A stretch of DNA of 8,003 nucleotides. Origin: an uncultured Lachnospiraceae bacterium (lineage in GTDB: Bacteria > Bacillota > Clostridia > Lachnospirales > Lachnospiraceae). The notes under the pieces are model-generated. The model ran no database searches. It was not told where the DNA came from and saw only the letters and a program-made list of their open reading frames with translations. The DNA is taken from assembly GCA_902803635.1 (NCBI GenBank), contig CADCQU010000117.1, positions 1 to 8,003 of the forward strand. The letters run 5' to 3'. Every line of letters starts with the position of its first letter. The first letter of the stretch is position 1. Below are positions 1 to 6,054 of this stretch, piece after piece. A program made the translations under genes and the position numbers.

Positions 1-140
1 GCCTCACGGGATTCTTCGCTTCGCTCAGAATGACAATTCCTTGCAAAACAAAGCGTCCATTTTCGACGGGGCTACCTGAACTGTAACAACCCCTCTCCGT
101 CACGGCTTCGCCGCGACACCTCCCCCTGAGGGGGAGGCAA
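1..140. repeat. REP-like intergenic palindromic region
   Basis: This non-coding stretch holds three hairpin-forming segments and no credible gene. The first is an ATTCT...AGAAT pair around 11-31. The second is GTCACGGC (99-106) against GCCGCGAC (110-117), with a three-base loop and one mismatch. The third is CCTCCCCC (119-126) against GGGGGAGG (130-137), with loop TGA. From memory, similar sequences (an 'ATTCTTCGCTTCGCTCAGAATGAC' type and a 'CCTCCCCCTGAGGGGGAGG' type) recur between genes in many gut Firmicutes, so this is probably a multicopy REP-like element. Only one copy lies in this window, so repetition cannot be shown here. It sits just upstream of the alarmone-synthetase promoter and might also end transcription from a gene to the left. 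Confidence 0.5.
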
Positions 141-180
141 GAGGAAAGCCCCCGCATTTCCGAACCTTTTGTGAAACTGC

Positions 181-209
181 TTGTTCCCATTTGCCGTACG
201 TGCTATAAT
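181..209 (+). promoter_or_regulatory. Extended -10 sigma-A promoter of the alarmone synthetase/two-component operon
   Basis: A -35 element TTGTTC (181-186) and a perfect -10 TATAAT (204-209) are separated by 17 bases. The -10 is preceded by TG at 201-202, giving the extended form TGcTATAAT. Transcription should start near 216-218, leaving a leader of about 118 bases before the start codon at 335. One copy of the CATTTGCC octamer (188-195) lies in the spacer. Confidence 0.75.
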
Positions 210-210
210 A

Positions 211-228
211 TGTACTTACACAAGTACA
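211..228 (+). promoter_or_regulatory. Perfect inverted repeat at the transcription start, likely repressor operator
   Basis: TGTACTT (211-217) and AAGTACA (222-228) form a perfect 7+7 bp inverted repeat around ACAC. It begins one base after the -10 box, so it covers the predicted start of transcription. A dimeric repressor bound here would block RNA polymerase. A short 5' hairpin in the mRNA is the alternative. The cognate regulator is not identifiable; the downstream response regulator (OmpR type) usually binds direct rather than inverted repeats, so autoregulation is not the first guess. Confidence 0.5.
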
Positions 229-264
229 AACGATGAAAACCGCTCCGTCCCTGGAAAAGTGCGG

Positions 265-290
265 TTCCGTCATTTGCCAAAAGGACGGAA
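265..290 (+). other. Hairpin in the operon leader
   Basis: TTCCGTC (265-271) and GACGGAA (284-290) are perfect complements around a 12-base loop, in the untranslated leader between the promoter and the ribosome binding site at 324-328. No U-tract follows, so this is not an intrinsic terminator. It could stabilise the mRNA or simply be chance. The loop carries most of one CATTTGCC octamer (271-278). Confidence 0.3.
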
Positions 291-334
291 GCTCTGCGGG
301 AGATGGAGATTTTTCGCAAAGACAGGAGATTATT

Positions 335-922
335 ATGGCTCAGGAAAGCATATATGGGGAGCATTTGCCGAGGATGGAGGCGCTTCGGGACCGCCTCATC
401 GAGGGCATCAACGAGATTCGGAAGCGCGAGAAGGCCGTGCGCGGGGAGGACCCGGTAGAGCACTGCCTCTCCCGCATCAAGGGCGAGGAGAGCATGCGCG
501 AAAAATGCCGCCGCAAGGGGATTCCGGAGACGACGGAGTCCGCGCTCACGGAAATTCGCGACGGCATCGGCATTCGCGTGGTCTGCGCCTTTTTAAAAGA
601 CGTGTTCTACCTCCGGGACGAGATTAAAAAGCTCCCCGGCTTTGCCGTCGTCGAGGAGAAGGACTACATCCGCTATGCCAAGAAAAATGGCTACCGCAGC
701 TACCACATGATTGCGCGTTTTGACGACCAGTACTACGTCGAATTCCAGCTGCGCACCATTTCCATGGACGTTTGGGCTGCGCTGGAGCACCAGATCAAAT
801 ACAAGAAGAACCTTGCCGGGAACCTTGACCTCATCTCCTCCGAGCTCAAGCGCTGCGCCGACGAGCTCGCCTCGACCGACCTCTCGATGCAGACAATCCG
901 GGATATGCTTTGGGAGGAGTAA
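335..922 (+). CDS. Small alarmone synthetase, RelA/SpoT-domain GTP pyrophosphokinase
   Basis: This 195-residue cytoplasmic enzyme is predicted to transfer pyrophosphate from ATP to GTP or GDP, making (p)ppGpp. Visible synthetase motifs are the ATP-binding SRIKGEES (46-53, with R47 and K49), a DGIGIRV block (76-82) whose D76 is the expected Mg2+ ligand, KNGYRSYH (117-124), and VEFQLRT (135-141) whose E136 is the expected catalytic glutamate. There is no HD hydrolase domain and no TGS/ACT regulatory region, so it belongs with the small RelQ/RelP-type synthetases (usually about 200-260 residues), not the long Rel enzymes. The start at 335 is chosen because AGGAG (324-328) lies 6 bases upstream. 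An in-frame ATG at 233 has no ribosome binding site and would add 34 unrelated residues. It is first in an operon, 18 bases before a response regulator, so alarmone synthesis is probably co-expressed with that signalling pair. Confidence 0.9.
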   Translation: MAQESIYGEHLPRMEALRDRLIEGINEIRKREKAVRGEDPVEHCLSRIKGEESMREKCRRKGIPETTESALTEIRDGIGIRVVCAFLKDVFYLRDEIKKLPGFAVVEEKDYIRYAKKNGYRSYHMIARFDDQYYVEFQLRTISMDVWAALEHQIKYKKNLAGNLDLISSELKRCADELASTDLSMQTIRDMLWEE

Positions 923-940
923 AGAAAGGAGATTTCACTC

Positions 941-1609
941 ATGAAACTACTGCTCGCAGAAGACACAAGCGACCTGAACCGGGCCGTGACGGCCCTCCTC
1001 ACGCACCAGGGCTACGAGGTGACCTCGGCCTTCGACGGTGCGGAGGCGATGGAGTATCTGGAAAATGACAGCTTCGACGGCATCATCCTCGACATCATGA
1101 TGCCGAAAATGTCCGGCCTCGAGGTGCTCTCGCGCCTTAGGGCAAATGGCATCGTGACGCCGGTCCTCCTTCTCACCGCGAAGGCCGAGGTCGACGACCG
1201 CGTGACCGGCCTTGATGCCGGCGCCGACGACTATTTGACAAAGCCCTTTGCCATGAAGGAGCTTCTGGCGCGGGTCCGCTCGATGACAAGACGCCGCCAG
1301 AACTATAGCTCCGGGGAGATGACATTTGCCAACCTCACCCTCCGCGCCGAGCAGCTTGAGCTCGCCTCCGAGAACACCATCCGGCTCTCGCTCAAGGAGG
1401 TCGAGCTCCTCCAGGCCCTCATCCGGAACGCCGGCCGCGAGCTCTCCACCGCCTACCTTCTCGGCAACGTCTGGAGTTCCGAGCCAAATGCCTCCGCCGA
1501 CACGGTCTGGCTCTACATTTCCTACCTCCGCGGCAAGCTCAGCTCGGTCGGCTCGAAGGCCGTCATCGAGGGCGAGCGCGGCGGGAGCTTCATCCTGAAG
1601 GAGGCGTGA
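941..1609 (+). CDS. OmpR/PhoB-family response regulator
   Basis: This 222-residue DNA-binding protein is the output half of a two-component system. The receiver domain (about 1-118) has the acidic pair E7/D8, the phosphoacceptor D51 in ILDIMMP, T79, and K101 in LTKPF. A winged-helix OmpR-type domain fills about 125-220, ending in the GERGGSFIL hairpin typical of the family. AGGAG (927-931) lies 9 bases before the start. It follows the alarmone synthetase by 18 bases and precedes the sensor kinase by 9, so the three are almost certainly one transcript. The kinase next door is its probable partner. Target genes cannot be read from the sequence. Confidence 0.95.
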   Translation: MKLLLAEDTSDLNRAVTALLTHQGYEVTSAFDGAEAMEYLENDSFDGIILDIMMPKMSGLEVLSRLRANGIVTPVLLLTAKAEVDDRVTGLDAGADDYLTKPFAMKELLARVRSMTRRRQNYSSGEMTFANLTLRAEQLELASENTIRLSLKEVELLQALIRNAGRELSTAYLLGNVWSSEPNASADTVWLYISYLRGKLSSVGSKAVIEGERGGSFILKEA

Positions 1610-1618
1610 GGACCGCGC

Positions 1619-2914
1619 ATGAACCAAAAAGCCGTCCGCGCCCTGCGCAAAAAATTCATTTTCATCACCATGAGCTCGATTGGCGTGGTCATCCTCTTCC
1701 TCGTCATGCTGCTCAACGTGGCCAACCTCGTGCGGACGCGCAACAAGATCCGCGCCGAGCTCAGCGATCTCACCGACAGCATCGTTTCCATCCTCTCCGA
1801 CGAAGACGCGGACCCAAACACCTTCGAGCTTACGCCCACGCCCCTGCCGCTCATTGCCCCTTTCGGACAGAATACTACCAAGGAGAGAATCGAAAGCGTG
1901 CAGAAGAGCGACTCCACCAGGACCGAGGAGGATTCTGCCGTCTACGTACTTCTTCTTGGTGAAAATGGAATGCTTACCCGCTCCATCCCGGACTCACCGC
2001 CGCTCGCCCTTCCCCTTGAAGCGCGTAACATCTTCGAGAGCGGCACCGAGTTCGGCTCCTTCCGCCTGTACTACTATATGACGGAAAAGCTGACCAACCA
2101 GCAGACCCTCATCGTCTTCCGGAACTACGCCGACCGCACCAACGACATAAACTGGCTCTTCTACGCCTCCATCGTCATTTGCCTCGGCGTCCTCATCATC
2201 GTGTTCTGGCCGGTCTACTATCTCTCCGAGCGCATGATCCAGCCGGAGCTCCGCAACATCGAGCGCCAGAAGCAGTTCATCACGAATGCCAGCCACGAGC
2301 TCAAGACCCCGCTCGCGGTCATCCGCGCGAACACGGAGCTGATCGAGCTGATGGAAGGGGAAAATGAGTGGACCACGTCGACGCTTCGGCAGGTGGACCG
2401 CATGAACGGGCTCATCAAGAACCTTGTCACCATCGCCCGCGCCGAGGAGAAGGCCGACAAATCCGCGCTCGCCGAGGTGGACGTTTCCGCCGCAGTCCAG
2501 GATACCGTGGACACCTTCACGCCCGTGGCCAGTCAGGACGGCAAGGAGATGGTCGGGGAGATTGAGGCAAATGTCCGGCTCGTCGCCGACGAGGGCGCGA
2601 TCCGCCAGCTCGCCTCCCTCCTCCTCGACAACGCCATCAAATACTGCGACGACGGCGGGAAGGTGGTCGCGCAGCTCTCGAAGAAGGGCAAGGGCATCCG
2701 CCTCGTCATCTCCAACTCCTACGCGGCGGGGGAGAGCATCGATTACAGCCGCTTCTTCGAGCGGTTCTACCGCGAGGACAGCTCGCACAACACCGAGAAG
2801 GGCGGCTACGGCATCGGACTTTCCATCGCCGAGAGCATCGTCCACAGCTACAACGGAAGCATCAGCGCAACGTGGAAGGGCGGTATGATTTCATTCGTGT
2901 GCACAATGCTGTAA
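1619..2914 (+). CDS. Two-TM sensor histidine kinase
   Basis: This 431-residue membrane kinase should phosphorylate the preceding response regulator. TM1 is about 13-33 and TM2 about 180-201, enclosing an extracytoplasmic sensor of about 145 residues that I do not recognise. The dimerisation/phosphotransfer domain carries SHELKTPLA with H226. The ATPase domain has an N-box LLLDNAIKY (N338) and a glycine-rich G2 stretch GGYGIGLSIA (395-404). Only about 25 residues separate TM2 from H226, so a full HAMP domain is missing. The usual DxGxG of the G1 box is replaced by an ISNSY segment (364-368), lacking the aspartate that normally contacts the adenine. I recall the same form from other Clostridia kinases, so it need not mean loss of activity. 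The start at 1619 follows a GAGG (1608-1611) that overlaps the regulator's stop codon. A terminator follows directly. Confidence 0.93.
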   Translation: MNQKAVRALRKKFIFITMSSIGVVILFLVMLLNVANLVRTRNKIRAELSDLTDSIVSILSDEDADPNTFELTPTPLPLIAPFGQNTTKERIESVQKSDSTRTEEDSAVYVLLLGENGMLTRSIPDSPPLALPLEARNIFESGTEFGSFRLYYYMTEKLTNQQTLIVFRNYADRTNDINWLFYASIVICLGVLIIVFWPVYYLSERMIQPELRNIERQKQFITNASHELKTPLAVIRANTELIELMEGENEWTTSTLRQVDRMNGLIKNLVTIARAEEKADKSALAEVDVSAAVQDTVDTFTPVASQDGKEMVGEIEANVRLVADEGAIRQLASLLLDNAIKYCDDGGKVVAQLSKKGKGIRLVISNSYAAGESIDYSRFFERFYREDSSHNTEKGGYGIGLSIAESIVHSYNGSISATWKGGMISFVCTML

Positions 2915-2927
2915 ATACAAATTATTT

Positions 2928-2958
2928 AAAAGCGGGGACTTACGTTCCCCGCTTTTTT
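2928..2958 (+). terminator. Intrinsic terminator of the alarmone synthetase/two-component operon
   Basis: An 11-bp perfect stem (2928-2938 with 2946-2956, core AGCGGGGA/TCCCCGCT) with a 7-base loop ends in a run of six T (2953-2958). It lies 13 bases after the kinase stop codon. The A-run on the left arm means it might also work on the opposite strand, but no minus-strand gene reaches it. Confidence 0.92.
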
Positions 2959-3038
2959 GTGTTAATATAGGTAGAAAGAGGTACCAGAAGAGGTCACTTA
3001 TCCGTGTAAGGCGAAAAATCCGGACGCCGGAGGGCAAT

Positions 3039-3548
3039 ATGGCTAAATTAGAGATCAACGAAGCTGTCGTCCACATTCCAGAAGGCGTGTGCAAGGTCAC
3101 CGAACTCATCGAGCGGAACATTTCCGGGGTAGGCACGCGCAAGTACTATGTTCTCCTTCCTGTTTACGACCGCGGGGCGAAGATTTACGTGCCCGCCGAT
3201 CTCGAAACGCCCAAATTGCGCCCGCTCATCGACGAGAGCGACGTTCTCTCCCTCATCGACGCCCTCCCCTCGGCCGAGTCCGTCTGGGAGGAAAATGACA
3301 AGAAACGCCAGGAGTATTTCTCGAAAATCCTCTCCCGCTGCGACCACAGGGAAATGATCTGCCTCCTCTCGACCCTCCGCGGGAAGGCCATCGAGAAGAA
3401 GAAGCTCGGGAAGAAATTCCACAGCTCCGACGAGCGCATCCTCCGCGAGACCCAGCGCCTCCTCTACGGGGAATTTGGCTTCGTCCTCGGCATCTCCCCC
3501 AAGGAAGTCCCCGACTTCATCGCCGAACGTCTGGGGATGCCGGCGTAA
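3039..3548 (+). CDS. CarD-family transcriptional regulator
   Basis: This 169-residue cytoplasmic protein resembles the CarD/CdnL family, whose N-terminal Tudor-like domain binds the RNA polymerase beta subunit and stabilises open promoter complexes. The N-terminal part (about 5-55) shows the family pattern: a hydrophobic strand with VVHIPEGVCKV (10-20), then KYYVLLPVYDRGAKIYVP (35-52). The rest (about 65-169) is helical and charged, as expected of the CarD C-terminal domain, and the length is normal. GGAGG (3029-3033) lies 5 bases before the start. It stands alone between two terminators, so it has its own transcript; no convincing promoter is visible in 2959-3028 beyond an AT-rich TTAATATAG (2962-2970). 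CarD proteins are linked to rRNA transcription and stress, which fits a neighbourhood beginning with an alarmone synthetase, though the two are not co-transcribed. Confidence 0.85.
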   Translation: MAKLEINEAVVHIPEGVCKVTELIERNISGVGTRKYYVLLPVYDRGAKIYVPADLETPKLRPLIDESDVLSLIDALPSAESVWEENDKKRQEYFSKILSRCDHREMICLLSTLRGKAIEKKKLGKKFHSSDERILRETQRLLYGEFGFVLGISPKEVPDFIAERLGMPA

Positions 3549-3600
3549 ACATGCAAAACCCTTATGCCCTAAAGATTTATAAATTTTACATCTGTCAATG

Positions 3601-3634
3601 AAAAAACAGGGGAGCCCGAACTCTCCTGTTTTTT
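3601..3634. terminator. Bidirectional intrinsic terminator between convergent genes
   Basis: AAAAAACAGG (3601-3610) pairs with CCTGTTTTTT (3625-3634). The stem continues inward through one G-T pair and GAG/CTC (3612-3614 with 3621-3623) to a 6-base loop. It has a six-T tail for the + strand and a six-A run that is a U-tract on the - strand. It can therefore end both the CarD gene (stop at 3548) and the convergent TerD-like gene (stop at 3702). A further hairpin ACCGCA/TGCGGT (3644-3649, 3655-3660) without a U-tract lies between it and the minus-strand gene. Confidence 0.9.
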
Positions 3635-3701
3635 CGTCAAGACACCGCAAGCCGTGCGGTCGCAGCATTTGCAATTTTCCTGCCTTTCCCCCAATGAGGA
3701 T

Positions 3702-5888
3702 TCACAGGAGTGCCAGCACCTTGTCAACATCGCAGCTGCGGATCTGCGTGGCCACACAGTCCTCGGGGAGGGGCTTGTCGGAGACGATGACGTCCGCCTC
3801 CGACGGGTCGTCCACGCGCTCCGCGGCCATGGCCGCGAAGAGGTCATAGAGATTGAAAATCTTCGCCCGGCCGAAATAATCGAGCAGGAAGCTCAAATCC
3901 TCTGCCCCGGCGATGATTTGGGTGCCGCTCTTCGTAAGATTCAGCCAGATGAACTCCCGGTTCCTGATGTCGATGGCAAAGAGATAGGCAAATGTAGATT
4001 CACAGTTTATCGTAAAGGAAGAGGCGACGGTCTTCGGCTCGAAGACCTTCCCGGAATCCTTTTTATCACGCATCATGTAGCCCGCGCGGCAAATGCACTC
4101 CGCGAAGTTGAGCCCGGAGTAGACGTTGTCGCAGAAGACGAGATACTCGATCTCCGGCCACTGCTTCTCAAATTCCACAAGGTCGACGTCGAAGAACTCC
4201 GAGCCGCCGTTGTAGCCGGAGGTCTGGTCGCCGGAATAGGTAATGGCCTTCGACTGCCGCCCGGCCATGCTCCGCCACGAGAATTCCACCTGGCGGCCTC
4301 CGCCCATGCCGATGACGCTGAGGTCGATGTCGTTCACCTTCTCCCAGTACGTGAAGGCCCGCACCTTCTTCCCCTCCGGGAGCGGCAACCGGCTCCCCTT
4401 CGGAAGAATCCCAAAGCCGCCCGAGGAAGCATTTTCCTGGATGGGCACCGCAATCCTTGCCATCTCGGGATCCACGTAGACCTTCCCGAGACGGTTCTTT
4501 AAGGCCTCGTACAGCATTTCCCGAATCCGCACCTCAACCATCCTTCGGAGCGCGGGCGTAAGACGCGACTTCCTGCGGGCAGCCTCCTCCTCCGTCTCCT
4601 GGTGCACCTTTAAAAGGTTGTGCTTCGTAAACCGGAAGGTGCGGAGGGTGTCCTCCCCATTTCCTGCATATTTATAGTATAGCTGCAAGAGGACCAGGGC
4701 GTTCCCCGAATCCAGCGTGTTCAGAACCTCCGCAGCCTCCTCCCCGGATTTGCACCGGCTGAGGAGATACTGTAAATGCCGGAGCACGGCGGCTCCGGAG
4801 CCAAGCTCCTTTGCGGCCCCGGCGACGTCGCCATTTGCCATGTGCGCCTCAAAACGCGAGGAAACTGACAAATTCTCGCTGCCGCGCATTTGCCGGACAA
4901 AGGCCTCGGCCGCCTCGTTCTTCGGGCGGTAATGCAAATGGTGCAAAATGCCGCTCCAGAGGGCCTTCTTCTCAAAGCAGGCCACCACCGCAGCCTCATT
5001 GATTTCACCTTCTAAAAATGCGTCCAAAGCCTTCGTCAGGAACTTGCGATCCACATTTTTCAGATTCAGCTTGTAAAGACCCGTCTTGGGTTTGCGCTCT
5101 TCGGAAAGGATATCGTCCTCGTCCGTTTCTTCCGCAAGGCAAGGCCGGTAGGAATCGGCCACAAAGCCCGGCTGGCAGAACCTGGTGGCATAGCCGTCCT
5201 CGTCCACGATGCCACAGCCCACAGGTACACGGGGCCTGTTTTTCTCATATCCCTGATACTGTAATTCGTCCGCAAGGCGGATAAAGTCGGGCAGGGCCAG
5301 GAATTTCGTATACGCCGGATCGCGGAAGGCCAGAAGAAGGCGCACCGCCGTATCCTTCGAGGCGCATTTGGCGGGAACAAACAGCCCCTGTGAGATCGCG
5401 GTCTTCACGACCTCGAACTGGCTGTCCGAGAGCGGGCGAGTCCCCTGCAAAAGCTCCTCGCAGCTCTCGCGGATGAGGGCATTTGCCGTCGCCTCGTCGA
5501 TGACCGCGAAGTCCTTCGGCTCGGTCTTCTCGGCAAAAGCCAGCCGGCAGAAGTCCTCCTCAAAGACGGAATGCCCCGGCTCGTTGAAGAGCCCGAGACC
5601 GTAGGTATGCACATAGTGTACAATCTGGTCATATAGAAGCTGGTCCGGCGAGAGCGCCCGGACTGTCTCCGGGAAGCCCTTGTAGAAAGGCGCCGGAACG
5701 TGCGTGCCGAGCTGCTTGCCCGCGTAGGCGATCATGGAGGCGCGGAGAAGCTCGTGTCCCTTCGTGATACGGATGCCAAGAAGCCGCCCCAGGGCAAACA
5801 GCGTCTCAAAGACGTTCTCGCCCTCCCCGGGCTCGTCCGAGACCAGATAACGCTTCGCAAACAGGTAGTCTTTTAAAATTTTGTCCAT
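3702..5888 (-). CDS. Large protein with C-terminal TerD-like domain
   Basis: This is a 728-residue protein with no signal peptide or membrane segment, so probably cytoplasmic. The C-terminal part (about 485-680) resembles TerD-family (tellurite/stress resistance) domains: LPKGSRLPLPEGKKVRAF (495-512), an IDLSV strand (521-525), and SGDQTSGYNGGSEFFDVDL (552-570), matching the acidic Ca2+-binding loop of TerD. LVFCDNVYSGLNF (583-595) follows. The N-terminal 480 residues are mostly helical. They include GFPETVRALSPDQLLYDQIV (71-90) and TYGLGLFNEPGHSVFEEDF (95-113), which I associate with large TerD-containing proteins of unknown role. No other ter genes are nearby. AAGGAGG (5894-5900) lies 5 bases before the start. 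Expression is probably controlled through the structured leader upstream. TerD proteins are tied to metal and oxidative stress and phage defence, but the role here is unknown. The domain call rests on pattern memory, not a search. Confidence 0.62.
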   Translation of the reverse strand: MDKILKDYLFAKRYLVSDEPGEGENVFETLFALGRLLGIRITKGHELLRASMIAYAGKQLGTHVPAPFYKGFPETVRALSPDQLLYDQIVHYVHTYGLGLFNEPGHSVFEEDFCRLAFAEKTEPKDFAVIDEATANALIRESCEELLQGTRPLSDSQFEVVKTAISQGLFVPAKCASKDTAVRLLLAFRDPAYTKFLALPDFIRLADELQYQGYEKNRPRVPVGCGIVDEDGYATRFCQPGFVADSYRPCLAEETDEDDILSEERKPKTGLYKLNLKNVDRKFLTKALDAFLEGEINEAAVVACFEKKALWSGILHHLHYRPKNEAAEAFVRQMRGSENLSVSSRFEAHMANGDVAGAAKELGSGAAVLRHLQYLLSRCKSGEEAAEVLNTLDSGNALVLLQLYYKYAGNGEDTLRTFRFTKHNLLKVHQETEEEAARRKSRLTPALRRMVEVRIREMLYEALKNRLGKVYVDPEMARIAVPIQENASSGGFGILPKGSRLPLPEGKKVRAFTYWEKVNDIDLSVIGMGGGRQVEFSWRSMAGRQSKAITYSGDQTSGYNGGSEFFDVDLVEFEKQWPEIEYLVFCDNVYSGLNFAECICRAGYMMRDKKDSGKVFEPKTVASSFTINCESTFAYLFAIDIRNREFIWLNLTKSGTQIIAGAEDLSFLLDYFGRAKIFNLYDLFAAMAAERVDDPSEADVIVSDKPLPEDCVATQIRSCDVDKVLALL

Positions 5889-5906
5889 AGCGGCCTCCTT
5901 TTCTAT

Positions 5907-5995
5907 AAAAAAAGAACTTGCGATATCACCAGATTAAGCAATTTGCCCGAAGGCAAAATCGGAATGTGAAGTAAATCTGGTTAGCTGCAAGTTCT
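5907..5995 (-). ncRNA. Structured 5' leader with terminator-like outer stem (possible riboswitch or attenuator)
   Basis: Read on the - strand, three nested stems lie in the leader of the TerD-like gene. The outer stem AGAACTTGC (5995-5987) pairs perfectly with GCAAGTTCT (5921-5913). The middle stem AACCAGATT/AATCTGGT has an 8-bp core (5981-5974 with 5935-5928). The inner stem TTTGCC/GGCAAA (5957-5952, 5947-5942) is closed by a UUCG tetraloop. Asymmetric internal loops separate the stems (5 and 6 bases, then 16 and 6). The outer stem runs straight into seven U (5913-5907), six bases before the ribosome binding site. The predicted transcription start falls on the first base of the outer stem. 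This fits an RNA that terminates unless refolded, i.e. attenuation. I do not recognise it as a known riboswitch class. It could also serve as the terminator of the upstream PAP2 operon, which has none of its own. Confidence 0.55.
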
Positions 5996-6001
5996 ATTTC
6001 T

Positions 6002-6029
6002 ATTATATAGGAATTTGAGAAAATGTCAA
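6002..6029 (-). promoter_or_regulatory. Consensus sigma-A promoter of the TerD-like gene
   Basis: On the - strand a perfect -35 TTGACA (6029-6024) and a perfect -10 TATAAT (6007-6002) are 16 bases apart. The start of transcription should be near 5995, leaving a leader of about 105 bases. The first 12 bases, TTGACATTTTCT, are identical to those of a second candidate promoter at 7996-7985. Confidence 0.85.
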
Positions 6030-6054
6030 GGCGGAAAATTCCGAAAATTTTCGT

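Noticed and set aside
257..265. AAGTGCGGT, identical to the Haemophilus uptake-sequence core
   Set aside because: It is a single copy in a non-Pasteurellaceae context with only partial flanking AT-rich sequence; chance is sufficient.
233..334. Upstream in-frame extension of the alarmone synthetase from ATG 233
   Set aside because: It has no ribosome binding site, starts within about 20 bases of the predicted transcript start, and lies in a leader with a hairpin; ATG 335 has AGGAG at good spacing.
947..1627. 226-codon open frame on the - strand inside the response regulator
   Set aside because: It lies opposite a textbook receiver/OmpR protein and lacks start signals.
1994..2845. 283-codon open frame on the - strand inside the kinase gene
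   Set aside because: It is antisense to a kinase with intact motifs, has no ribosome binding site or recognisable family, and is a typical GC-rich shadow frame.
3644..3660. ACCGCA/TGCGGT hairpin as an independent terminator
   Set aside because: It has only six base pairs and no U-tract on either strand; the neighbouring 3601-3634 hairpin is a far better terminator.
3654..4502. 282-codon open frame on the + strand inside the TerD-like gene
   Set aside because: It is antisense to a gene with a strong ribosome binding site and promoter, and its composition is that of a shadow frame.
5907..5995. Reading the nested inverted repeat as a MITE or insertion-sequence end
   Set aside because: No flanking target duplication is seen, and the alignment with the promoter start and U-tract fits a transcribed leader better; a genome-wide copy count would settle it.
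6031..6053. Palindromes GGAAAATTCC-like and CGAAAATTTTCG as a PAP2 terminator
   Set aside because: They are AT-rich, short, overlap the end of the gene or abut the next promoter and have no separate U-tract.
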